NCBI RefSeq assembly: GCF_009937765.1
Contig: NZ_CP047089.1
Span: forward strand, 310,001 to 374,000
Reading direction: 5' to 3'
Source: Bacillus pumilus
GTDB lineage: Bacteria; Bacillota; Bacilli; Bacillales; Bacillaceae
Length of the DNA stretch: 64,000 bases
Shown piece after piece: positions 24,889-33,080 of this stretch. The first letter of the stretch is position 1, and every line of letters starts with the position of its first letter. Position numbers and translations under genes: made by a program. The notes beneath the pieces were generated by a model. That model did not search any database and was not told the origin of the DNA. It saw only the letters and a list, made by a program, of their open reading frames with translations.

Positions 24889-25860
24889 TTATGAATGAAT
24901 GCGCAGCTTCACGTCTCCATTTTCACACGCTAGCTGAACGTTTCCGCCAATCGGTAAGGTGAAAACCGGCTGCGTATGTCCGATATCGACATCGTAGATC
25001 ACGGGAATGTGTTTAAGCATCGGGTGTTTATCTAAAATGAACTTCAAATGTTCTTCTGTCATCTTGGATTTCTTCTGAAAGCGTCCGATGATCAACCCTT
25101 TAATGGACTCTGCATGCTGCAAGAGGGAAGTGAGGTCTCTGGCGAACATTTCAGGGAAGGCCAACTCATCATCCTCCACAAATAAGATGGCGTCCTTGAT
25201 TTGAGGCATAAACGATGTCCCTTGCAGTAAGTTCAGTGTACAAAGGTTCCCTCCATACAAGGTGCCTTCGGCTGTTCCTTCCTGATAGATTCCCCATCTC
25301 GTCGGATGAAACTGTCTGTTCGCTTGATCAAGATACCACGCATCATCACTCCACTTGGTCGAAGGGGTCACATCAAAAGACTCACCGTCATTCATCAAGC
25401 AGGCTTGAAACATAGCCGTCTGCTCCTCTTGCCCCTGCTTCATTTGAAAGCTGGAGAAATGGGGTCCAGAGTATGTCACCATCTCACATTTGGCTGTAAT
25501 AGCGCTTGCGAGTGCGGTAATATCACTGTATCCGCAAAGAACTTTAGGATGCTGACGGATCAAGTCGTAATCGATGTAAGGCAAAAGTTCATTGCAATTG
25601 AAGCCACCAATGGCGGTCAAAATACCGTCGACCTCATCATCTGTGAATGCCTTATGCAAATCAGACAAGCGGTGTTCAATAGATGATGAGGAATGAAGAT
25701 CACATTCAAACACGTGCTGTCCAAAAGAGACAGTGAAACCTAAAGCCTCTAAACGTTTTTTTGCTTGAGCGATTCCTTCTTCTGATAAAATGCTGGCACT
25801 TCGGCTTGGGGCAATGACACGAAGATGACTGCCTTTTCTTAAAGGAGAGGGTGTATACAT
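24889..25860 (-). CDS. S66-family peptidase (LD-carboxypeptidase / MccF-like)
   Basis: A 323-residue cytosolic serine peptidase. The family features are IAPSRSASI near the start, LTAIGGFNCNELLPYIDYD, the nucleophile elbow CGYSDITAL (Ser), GGNLCTLNLL and the late GHTQP carrying the catalytic His. Family members cleave L,D-tetrapeptides in murein recycling or inactivate microcin-C-type peptidyl-nucleotides. The start is ATG at 25860; an in-frame TTG lies two codons earlier. A second, divergent paralog lies at 29.4 kb. Confidence 0.88.
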   Translation of the reverse strand: MYTPSPLRKGSHLRVIAPSRSASILSEEGIAQAKKRLEALGFTVSFGQHVFECDLHSSSSIEHRLSDLHKAFTDDEVDGILTAIGGFNCNELLPYIDYDLIRQHPKVLCGYSDITALASAITAKCEMVTYSGPHFSSFQMKQGQEEQTAMFQACLMNDGESFDVTPSTKWSDDAWYLDQANRQFHPTRWGIYQEGTAEGTLYGGNLCTLNLLQGTSFMPQIKDAILFVEDDELAFPEMFARDLTSLLQHAESIKGLIIGRFQKKSKMTEEHLKFILDKHPMLKHIPVIYDVDIGHTQPVFTLPIGGNVQLACENGDVKLRIHS

Positions 25861-25977
25861 AAACAAATCTTCCTTTCCATCACATATTTATCCATTATAT
25901 CGGATCAAATGACCCAAGTCTGTAAAAGCTAGAAGAAAGGCATAGGTCGTGCGTTTCATACAAGCTGTGCGAAGGGT

Positions 25978-27519
25978 ATGGAAGAGAAAAGACAGAAACG
26001 AATGAGGGCGGAGAATGTGAAAAAAAGACGACTGGAATTTTTATTTTTATATTTTATGATATTCGGGGCATATGTGGTGTATTGGTGGCCGGTTCCAGCG
26101 TGGAGTGTTCAGTTGTACGTAGCGATTTATATCGCCATTATTTTATTTAGTATCATCTCACTCATGCTAGAGAACCGTACATCACAGCACACACTCTTAT
26201 GGATGTATGTGCTCATCTTTTTCCCGATCATTGGCTATATGTTTTATTTGTTCTCGGGACAGCTCTATGTGAAAGGTCATTTATTCAAATCAAAAAGAAT
26301 GTACAACCGTGAAAAACTACGCAGAATATCTGAGCTTGAGAGCAAGCCTGATGAATCAAGTTTAACCGAAAATCAGCGGACTTTTTTTCATTACACAGAA
26401 AAGGCAACAGGCATGCATGTGAACACAAATAGTGATATGGACATTTTAAAAAATGGGGAGGAGACGTTTCCCCGTATTTTTGAAGAGTTAAAAAAGGCAA
26501 AATCGTTCATCCATATAGAATACTACATGTTCAAATCAGATTTCCTTGGACACCGGATGATGGAGATTTTGATAGAAAAAGTAAAAGAAGGGGTAGAGGT
26601 TCGCTTCATCTATGATGCGGCTGGCAGCATTCGCTTCTCTCGAAAAGATATTAAACGCTTGAAGCAGGCGGGAGTCAAGGTTGCTCCTTTTCTGCCTTTA
26701 AAATATGGTTTCTTTAATCAAAAATTCAATTTCCGTAATCACCGAAAAATTGTGATCATTGATGGGAAAACAGGATTTGTCGGCGGGTTAAATGTCGGAA
26801 AAGAATATGTCGGACGTGATGAAAACATCGGTTTTTGGCGTGATACGCATACGATGTTAAAGGGCGAGGCTGTCCAAACCCTTCACTCTGTTTTTATGCT
26901 CGACTGGGAGTATGTATCAGATGAAGTATTAATTGACGATCCGAAGTATCATACGCCTCATCCTGTGACGGGAGAGGATGTCATTCAGGTTGTACCAACT
27001 GGACCTGATATGAAAGAAAGTATGAGTGATTTATATGATGCACTCATCTCAAATGCGAAACAATTTGTCTGGATTGCGACACCTTATTTTGTCCCGAATG
27101 AATCCATACGTACGGCATTGAAAATTGCTGCAACAAGAGGGGTGGATGTTCGCGTGATGGTTCCGGAGATCAATGACGGCTTTCTCACTCAATACGCCAC
27201 AAGGTCCTATTTTTCTGAGCTCCTAAAAGAGGGTATCAAGGTGTATCACTATCAAAAAGGCTTCATGCATCAAAAAGTGATGATCGCAGATGGAGAACTT
27301 GCCTCTGTCGGCACCGCAAATGTGGATATGAGAAGCTTTCAGCTCAATTTTGAGGTCAATGTCTTTACGGCCGCGAAAAAGCCCATTGAGCAGCTGATGG
27401 CCCATTATGAAGAAGATATGAAAGAATGTGAGCAAATGGGACCTGTTCATTTTTATAAAAGAGGCTTAAAAGAGCGATTAAAGGAATCATTTGCTCGGTT
27501 GTTTTCTGGTGTTTTATAA
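25978..27519 (+). CDS. ywiE: Cardiolipin synthase (YwiE type)
   Basis: A 513-residue membrane phospholipase-D-superfamily enzyme joining two phosphatidylglycerols into cardiolipin. Two N-terminal membrane helices (about 20-70) and a PLDc_N segment precede two catalytic motifs, HRKIVIIDG with GFVGGLN and HQKVMIADG with SVGTANVDMRS. Position between argS and ywjA identifies it with ywiE. No strong terminator follows; an inverted repeat at 27546-27568 lacks a T run. Confidence 0.9.
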   Translation: MEEKRQKRMRAENVKKRRLEFLFLYFMIFGAYVVYWWPVPAWSVQLYVAIYIAIILFSIISLMLENRTSQHTLLWMYVLIFFPIIGYMFYLFSGQLYVKGHLFKSKRMYNREKLRRISELESKPDESSLTENQRTFFHYTEKATGMHVNTNSDMDILKNGEETFPRIFEELKKAKSFIHIEYYMFKSDFLGHRMMEILIEKVKEGVEVRFIYDAAGSIRFSRKDIKRLKQAGVKVAPFLPLKYGFFNQKFNFRNHRKIVIIDGKTGFVGGLNVGKEYVGRDENIGFWRDTHTMLKGEAVQTLHSVFMLDWEYVSDEVLIDDPKYHTPHPVTGEDVIQVVPTGPDMKESMSDLYDALISNAKQFVWIATPYFVPNESIRTALKIAATRGVDVRVMVPEINDGFLTQYATRSYFSELLKEGIKVYHYQKGFMHQKVMIADGELASVGTANVDMRSFQLNFEVNVFTAAKKPIEQLMAHYEEDMKECEQMGPVHFYKRGLKERLKESFARLFSGVL

Positions 27520-27574
27520 GGCTTTCCAGTCGAAGAAATCATTTCCTCATCTAGTATTTTGATGAGGATTCCTC

Positions 27575-27595
27575 TATAATTGAAAATGATTATCA
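27575..27595 (+). promoter_or_regulatory. Fur box overlapping the ywjA promoter
   Basis: TGAAAATGATTATCA (27581-27595) matches the 7-1-7 Fur box TGATAATNATTATCA with one difference. It directly abuts a consensus -10 TATAAT (27575-27580). ywjA belongs to the Fur regulon in B. subtilis, so iron-starvation induction is expected. Confidence 0.8.
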
Positions 27596-27624
27596 ATTAT
27601 AGAGGAAATGAGGTTCTTTTACAT

Positions 27625-29340
27625 ATGCTAAAACGCTTTTTCGCCTATTACAGGCCCTATCGAGGTCTGTTCTTTTTAGATTTCTTTTGCGCTGTTGCCG
27701 TTGGATTGATGGAACTAGGTTTCCCGCTTATCGTGAACTACTTCATTGATACATTGTTACCAACAGGGAACTGGACAATTATTGTCTGGACGGCATTTGC
27801 CCTGTTTGTCATTTATGCCCTTAGCTCGGTTATGCAATTTATTGTGTCGTATTGGGGGCATATGCTTGGCATCAATATTGAAACAGATATGAGGAAAAAG
27901 CTGTTTGATCACTTTCAGCGCCTATCTTTTAAATTCTTTGACAACAACAAAACGGGTAAGCTCATGTCACGGATGACAAACGACCTCATGTACATTGGAG
28001 AGGTGGCGCATCATGGTCCTGAAGATTTGTTTATAGCCATTATGACGATTCTTGGTGCCTTTGCAGTCATGCTGATGATTAATTGGCAGTTGGCCATTTT
28101 AACGTTCCTCATCATGCCAGTCATCATCTGGCTCGCCCTTCATTTTAATAAAAAGATGACAAAGGCGATTACACAGCTCAACAATGACATTGGAGACTTT
28201 CATGCAAGGGTTGAAAACAATATCGGAGGCATTCGACTTGTTCAAGCCTTTGCTAACGAACATTTCGAGAAAAAGCGTTTTGCTGAAAACAACAACCGTT
28301 TTCGGAAAGCGAAGCTTCTTTCCTATAAAATTATGTCGGTCAACGGATCAATCAGCTATATTCTGACACGTCTTGTGACGCTGTTTGTCCTTCTCGCAGG
28401 TACATGGTTTGTCCTGCAAGGTCAATTAACGGCAGGTGGATTTATCGCATTTGTTCTGATTACGAATGTTTTATTTAGACCGATTGATAAAATCAACACG
28501 GTCATTGAAATGTATCCAAAAGGCATTGCGGGCTTTAAAAGCTATGTTGATTTGCTAGAAACAGAACCAGATGTGAAGGATACAGAGGGAGCACGTGATG
28601 TATACGGATTGAAAGGTGAAATTGAATATCGAAACGTAACATTTGGCTACGATGAACACAGTCATGTGTTAAAGAATATCGATTTGAAGATCAAACAAGG
28701 AGAAACGGTTGCGTTTGTCGGGCCTTCAGGAGCAGGAAAATCAACGATTTGCAGCCTGCTGCCTCGTTTTTATGATGTGGATGAAGGGGAGATCACAATA
28801 GACGGTATAAGTACAAAATCGATGACGTTGTCTTCTTTAAGGCAGCAGATTGGTATTGTGCAGCAGGATGTCTTTTTATTCTCAGGCACCATTCGTGAAA
28901 ACATTGCGTACGGCAATCTAGAAGCCAGCGATGCAGAGGTGTGGGAGGCTGTACGTCGTGCGCATTTAGAGGAACTTGTCCAGCGTTTCCCAGAAGGGTT
29001 GAATACGGTGATAGGTGAGCGCGGCGTCAAGCTATCAGGCGGCCAAAAGCAGCGCTTGTCCATTGCACGGATGTTTCTGAAAAACCCTTCTATACTCATC
29101 CTAGATGAAGCCACATCAGCACTGGATACAGAAACAGAAAAAGCCATCCAGGACGCGCTGAGTGAACTAGCCGTCGGCAGGACAACACTCGTCATCGCCC
29201 ACCGCCTAGCAACAATTAAACACGCCGACCGTATCATCGTCGTGACAGAGGAAGGCATTGAAGAGCAAGGCCGCCACCAAGATTTAATTCAAATGGGTGG
29301 CGTATACAGCAGACTGCACGAAGCGCAGTTTGGTCATTAA
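27625..29340 (+). CDS. ywjA: ABC exporter YwjA (MsbA-like)
   Basis: A 571-residue fused exporter half-transporter. A six-helix transmembrane domain (about 1-310) is followed by the ATPase domain with Walker A GPSGAGKS, Q-loop, LSGGQKQR signature and Walker B ILILDEATSALD. It probably acts as a homodimer exporting a lipid or hydrophobic compound. The upstream in-frame ATG at 27580 lies inside the promoter and is not used; the start at MLKRFFAYYRPY is preferred. In B. subtilis ywjB follows; here an S66 peptidase gene takes that place. Confidence 0.92.
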   Translation: MLKRFFAYYRPYRGLFFLDFFCAVAVGLMELGFPLIVNYFIDTLLPTGNWTIIVWTAFALFVIYALSSVMQFIVSYWGHMLGINIETDMRKKLFDHFQRLSFKFFDNNKTGKLMSRMTNDLMYIGEVAHHGPEDLFIAIMTILGAFAVMLMINWQLAILTFLIMPVIIWLALHFNKKMTKAITQLNNDIGDFHARVENNIGGIRLVQAFANEHFEKKRFAENNNRFRKAKLLSYKIMSVNGSISYILTRLVTLFVLLAGTWFVLQGQLTAGGFIAFVLITNVLFRPIDKINTVIEMYPKGIAGFKSYVDLLETEPDVKDTEGARDVYGLKGEIEYRNVTFGYDEHSHVLKNIDLKIKQGETVAFVGPSGAGKSTICSLLPRFYDVDEGEITIDGISTKSMTLSSLRQQIGIVQQDVFLFSGTIRENIAYGNLEASDAEVWEAVRRAHLEELVQRFPEGLNTVIGERGVKLSGGQKQRLSIARMFLKNPSILILDEATSALDTETEKAIQDALSELAVGRTTLVIAHRLATIKHADRIIVVTEEGIEEQGRHQDLIQMGGVYSRLHEAQFGH

Positions 29341-29342
29341 AG

Positions 29343-29373
29343 AAAAAGTCCTTTTGATAAAGGGCTTTTTTTG
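29343..29373 (+). terminator. Terminator of ywjA
   Basis: AAAGTCCTTTT and AAAGGGCTTTTTTT form a stem with a loop GAT and a T run. Confidence 0.75.
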
Positions 29374-29412
29374 TTAGGATAGAAAAAACTTGTGAAGGAA
29401 GGATCTGATGGA

Positions 29413-30411
29413 ATGAAGGGGCTTCGGCGATTACAAAAAGGCGACAAGATCGGTATTTTTTCACCTTCAAGTCCTGCATCAGCGACCTCGCCTCTTAGGT
29501 ATGAGCGGGCGAAGAAGTGGCTTGAGCAAAAAGGATTCATTGTGGTACCAGGATCATTAACAGGGAAAGAAGATCACTACCGTTCAGGTACAATTCAAGA
29601 ACGAGCCAATGAGCTGAATGAGCTGATGGCTAGAGACGATTTGGCGTGCATCATGTCAATGATTGGCGGGACAAATTCAAACAGTTTGCTGCCTTATCTA
29701 GATTTTGAGCTGCTAAAGCAACATCCGAAAATCATGATCGGTTATTCAGATGCGACAGCGATTCTTTTGGCTGCCTATGAAAAAACGGGGTTGCCTGTTT
29801 TCTACGGACCGGCGCTTGTCCCATCTTTTGGGGAATTTGAACCGTTTGTCACATATACATATCAGTCGTTCGAAGAGATCCTGATGCATCCACAACCCAT
29901 TCCTTATCAGATCAAAAAACCACCTTTTTGGACGGATGAACGAATCAATTGGGAAGAAAAAACGCGTGATAAAAAGCATCGCCCGAACGATTGGCTGTGT
30001 GTCATAGAAGGACAGGCAGAAGGTAGGTTGATCGGTGGAAACCTCAATGCAATGTATGGCATATGGGGCAGTGAGTTCATGCCAGCAATCCAAACAGGAG
30101 ACATTCTCCTCATTGAAGATTGCATGAAAACCGCTTCAGTTGTAGAAAAAAACTTCTCTTTATTGAAGGTAAATGGAGTATTTGAGCGGGTATCAGGGAT
30201 TCTTTTGGGGAAACATGAGCTGTTTGATGATGAGGGAACAGGCAAAGAACCTTACGAAATGTTACTTGAGGTGCTAGGAGAGACAAAAAAACCGATCATC
30301 GCAGATTTTGACTGTGCCCATACACACCCGATGCTTACGATGCCAATTGGGGCACAAGTGAAAATGGATGCAGTTTCCAAAAAAGTGTGGTTGACGAAAG
30401 AGTGGATCTAA
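29413..30411 (+). CDS. S66-family peptidase, second paralog (MccF-like)
   Basis: A 332-residue serine peptidase with the same landmarks as the gene at 24.9 kb: IFSPSSPAS, SMIGGTNSNSLLPYLDFELL, nucleophile segment IGYSDATAIL, GGNLNAMYGIWG and the late CAHTHP with the catalytic His. The two are clearly different in sequence and so are old paralogs. The ATG at 29413 is about 10 nt after AAGGAAGG; an upstream GTG at 29392 is less likely. Substrate: murein L,D-peptides or a microcin-C-like toxin. Confidence 0.88.
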   Translation: MKGLRRLQKGDKIGIFSPSSPASATSPLRYERAKKWLEQKGFIVVPGSLTGKEDHYRSGTIQERANELNELMARDDLACIMSMIGGTNSNSLLPYLDFELLKQHPKIMIGYSDATAILLAAYEKTGLPVFYGPALVPSFGEFEPFVTYTYQSFEEILMHPQPIPYQIKKPPFWTDERINWEEKTRDKKHRPNDWLCVIEGQAEGRLIGGNLNAMYGIWGSEFMPAIQTGDILLIEDCMKTASVVEKNFSLLKVNGVFERVSGILLGKHELFDDEGTGKEPYEMLLEVLGETKKPIIADFDCAHTHPMLTMPIGAQVKMDAVSKKVWLTKEWI

Positions 30412-30439
30412 AAAGAGCAGCCAGAAGCTGCTCTTTTTT
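30411..30439. terminator. Bidirectional terminator between the S66 gene and ywjC
   Basis: GAGCAGC and GCTGCTC with flanking A and T tracts. Confidence 0.85.
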
Positions 30440-30692
30440 ATGAAACCTTCTCTTTTTCAAATGGCTGCAAGAGGTCTTGTGCTTTTTTTCCCTCTACGAC
30501 AATTAAGTAGTCAGATTCTAAATGAGTGAGCCTGAATGTTTCAAGCTCTACGATATTTTTGATGTTACACATTGTTTTCTTAGAATATACATATAGACGA
30601 TGTTGAGCCTCGTGGCATTTTTCATAAAGAGAAATAAGCTTATGTAAATTCAATGCTTTCGCAGCGATTTGGATTGAATAGATCTGAGACAT
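30438..30692 (-). CDS. ywjC: YwjC, small HPr-like general stress protein
   Basis: An 84-residue protein. Length and order of segments (IQIAAKALNLHKLISLYEKC, a middle KTMCNIKNIVELETF, then LIVVEGKKAQDLLQPF) recall the HPr fold, but the phosphorylatable His15 context is not evident. The ATG at 30692 is 8 nt from AGGAGG; the ATG at 30698 is too close. A SigB promoter precedes it. Molecular function unknown. Confidence 0.78.
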   Translation of the reverse strand: MSQIYSIQIAAKALNLHKLISLYEKCHEAQHRLYVYSKKTMCNIKNIVELETFRLTHLESDYLIVVEGKKAQDLLQPFEKEKVS

Positions 30693-30733
30693 CTTCATAT
30701 CCTCCTGTTGATTACTTTCTCACAATAGCTTTG

Positions 30734-30759
30734 TTACCCCTGTTTATACAGAGATAAAC
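30734..30759 (-). promoter_or_regulatory. SigB promoter of ywjC
   Basis: On the minus strand GTTTAT, 14 nt, GGGTAA: five of six at both elements of the SigB consensus GTTTAA-N12-15-GGGTAT with legal spacing. It lies just downstream of the uvsE stop codon. Confidence 0.78.
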
Positions 30760-30765
30760 CTTTCT

Positions 30766-31728
30766 CTATGGTTTCCACTCAATGGTTCCTCCGCCCACTC
30801 GCTTGTTGCCTCTTATCGAAGACAACTCTTCGACCAGTCGGAGCAGGGCTTGATCCTTTAACTTCGCCTCAATCATAAAATCTACATCACGCCCATACGG
30901 TTTTAATGCATGAAAAAGCGGTAAGACAAAGGACATATCTACACCATCTGCATGACTACGTATAGCTTTCTCTGATTTCGGTGAGGATAAATGAATTTTA
31001 GGCGGAATGCCAGTGCTCGTCCGAGTGTCGAACATTCTTGGCAGGATGTCTTCAAGCGCGGCATTGTCATCTTTATTGGCCACGTGATGATGGTAATCAA
31101 AAACAAAGGGAATACCATGCTTTTCACATACACCAAGCGTTTCTAACGACGTATACGTTTTGTCATCATTCTCAAGCGTCATCCTCGCCTTGATATGCGC
31201 CGGAAGCTGTTTGATATTTTCATCAAATCGTTGAAGCGCCGAGTCTTTATCACCGTACGCGCCGCCAACATGAATGTTCATATAGCCTTCCTTTTCGAGC
31301 TTCATCGCCTCAAGCATTTGATAATGGTACGTCATGTCGATCACGGCATTTTCTGTGATTGAAGGTTTAGGGCTAGTAAACAAGGTGAATTGATTGGGGT
31401 GAAAGCTCACCCGAAGCCCATGCCGTTTCACCAAATCACCAATTTCAAGAAACTCCTTTTGAAAAGGTGTCACAAAGTCCCAGCGTACCTCAGGATGGGT
31501 CGCAAGCGGAACGATCGAACTCGAAAAACGGTAAAGCGGGATATCATGAGCAATGGCGAAATACAGCGTTCTTAATGTATTCACGAGATTGGCCTTTGTT
31601 GTACGTAATAACGCCTCTTTTCCTTCTTCCTTTGAGAGCTTGCTGTATCTTGCAAAGGTCAGCGACTTGGCAGGAGAAGCCTCCCACAAGGTGACGGCAT
31701 TGGATACATAACCAAATCGATAACGCAT
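30766..31728 (-). CDS. uvsE: UV damage endonuclease UvsE
   Basis: A 320-residue TIM-barrel endonuclease (YwjD) that nicks DNA 5' of UV photoproducts. Family segments [56 protein letters not shown] and FDYHHH carry the expected metal ligands (His, Glu, Asp). It begins 12 bases after ywjE with AAAGGAG, so the two are cotranscribed. Confidence 0.93.
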   Translation of the reverse strand: MRYRFGYVSNAVTLWEASPAKSLTFARYSKLSKEEGKEALLRTTKANLVNTLRTLYFAIAHDIPLYRFSSSIVPLATHPEVRWDFVTPFQKEFLEIGDLVKRHGLRVSFHPNQFTLFTSPKPSITENAVIDMTYHYQMLEAMKLEKEGYMNIHVGGAYGDKDSALQRFDENIKQLPAHIKARMTLENDDKTYTSLETLGVCEKHGIPFVFDYHHHVANKDDNAALEDILPRMFDTRTSTGIPPKIHLSSPKSEKAIRSHADGVDMSFVLPLFHALKPYGRDVDFMIEAKLKDQALLRLVEELSSIRGNKRVGGGTIEWKP

Positions 31729-31740
31729 AGGTCATCTCCT

Positions 31741-32937
31741 TTATAAAAAATAAGAAAACATGGCGGCAGCCCATTCAAGCATACGTGACAAAAGCGGACG
31801 CTGTGCCAATTTCTCTTCTGTCATAAGCTCAGACACTTCTATGTGCTCGCGAATTTTCCCCTCTACGTGTGAAGTAAAGTCGACATCATCAATAGCGACG
31901 TCAACTTCCTCGTTTAAAAACAAGCTGCGTTTATCAAAATTTGCCGTACTGATGATACTGCGTCTCTGATCAATCAGAATGGCTTTCGCATGATAAAATC
32001 CTTTATAAAAACGATAAACAAGGCAGCCAGAGGCAATGAGATCCTTTAAATAATGAAATCCAGCCTCTTTAACAAGTGGATGATCTGCTTTCATTGGGAT
32101 GATGATTTCAACCGTGACGCCTCGTTTTCGTGCATCAAGCAGTGCATTCAGTAGAGGAGCAGATGGAATAAAGTAAGGCGTACAAATGATGATCTGTTTC
32201 CTCGCCTGCTGAATATCTTTGAGAAATAAAGCCTCTAAAGAGAAACCAGCAGTCGCGCGTGTTGTGCATTGTAGTGTTCCCTGTTCCAAAGCAGGAAAAA
32301 CATCATATTGCAGCTGGTGAATGCCAGATGTCCGGTATAAATCATTCAAAAACACATGCTGGAGATCTGCAACAACTTGCCCCGTCATGCGCAAATGATA
32401 ATCCTTCCATATGCCAAACCGTCCCTTTTTCCCAACATATTCATCACCAATATTAAATCCGCCAATATAGCCAATCTTTCCATCAATCACCGTGATTTTA
32501 CGATGATTTCTCATGTTTAACCGATAAATCAAAAAAGGGAAACGAGGTTTATTTAAAAAGTAAAATTGGATGCCACTTTTCTCCAGCATGTCAATGGACT
32601 TTTGATCAAACGGATAGGACCCTAATCGATCGGTCAGTAAAAAGACGGAAACTCCTTGTTTCGCTTTTGTTTTCAAGGCTTGTAACACCCTTTGACCAAT
32701 CTTGTCGTTCTTTACAATAAAGAACATCATATGAATAGAAGAAGAGGCGTGCTGTATATCGGTGAGCAGCTGATTAAAAAGTGGTTCACCATCATGATAA
32801 AAGACGGCATCACCGCTTGTTTGGTCAAAAGATCGTTCAAAAGCGCGGGTAGAAAAATATTTCTTTCCCATATAAAGGTCTAACAATATGAGACATACGA
32901 TGACAATGAGTACGAGTAGGATGATCAATGCGATCAT
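31741..32937 (-). CDS. ywjE: Phospholipase-D-family cardiolipin synthase YwjE (ClsB)
   Basis: A 398-residue enzyme with one N-terminal membrane helix (IALIILLVLIVIVCLILL) and two PLD motifs, HRKITVIDG with YIGGFN and HAKAILIDQ with STANFDKRS. It is shorter than the ywiE product because it has only one membrane helix. The ATG at 32937 lies 7 nt after AGGAGG; the upstream open frame to 33012 would overlap the fadF promoter. Divergent from fadF. Confidence 0.88.
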   Translation of the reverse strand: MIALIILLVLIVIVCLILLDLYMGKKYFSTRAFERSFDQTSGDAVFYHDGEPLFNQLLTDIQHASSSIHMMFFIVKNDKIGQRVLQALKTKAKQGVSVFLLTDRLGSYPFDQKSIDMLEKSGIQFYFLNKPRFPFLIYRLNMRNHRKITVIDGKIGYIGGFNIGDEYVGKKGRFGIWKDYHLRMTGQVVADLQHVFLNDLYRTSGIHQLQYDVFPALEQGTLQCTTRATAGFSLEALFLKDIQQARKQIIICTPYFIPSAPLLNALLDARKRGVTVEIIIPMKADHPLVKEAGFHYLKDLIASGCLVYRFYKGFYHAKAILIDQRRSIISTANFDKRSLFLNEEVDVAIDDVDFTSHVEGKIREHIEVSELMTEEKLAQRPLLSRMLEWAAAMFSYFL

Positions 32938-32992
32938 GAAGCTTCCTCCTTTTTTGCATATTTCAATAGTGTACCCAAACGCGCAAAAAATA

Positions 32993-33022
32993 TTGACTGA
33001 ATACTCATTCATTATTTATGAT
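32993..33022 (+). promoter_or_regulatory. fadF promoter with FadR operator
   Basis: TTGACT (32993-32998), 18 nt, TATGAT (33017-33022). Inside it, TGACTGAATACTCATTCA (32994-33011) matches the FadR (YsiA) operator TGAATGAMTARTCATTCA at 16 of 18 positions. Binding would block the promoter until long-chain acyl-CoA releases FadR. Confidence 0.85.
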
Positions 33023-33080
33023 AGAGGTACAACATGGAAACGGAACAAAGTGGGTTTTGGGGAATGAAAGGGGGAGCAAG

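Noticed and set aside
27546-27568. Inverted repeat CCTCATC...GATGAGG after ywiE
   Set aside because: No T run follows, so it was not called a terminator; it may be chance or part of the ywjA control region.
28770-29258. Minus-strand frame of 162 codons opposite the ywjA ATPase domain
   Set aside because: A long shadow frame caused by codon bias; Ser-rich, no start signal, and the ABC motifs on the plus strand are intact.
32938-33012. Extended N-terminus for YwjE
   Set aside because: It overlaps the fadF promoter and operator; the ATG at 32937 has a perfect ribosome-binding site.
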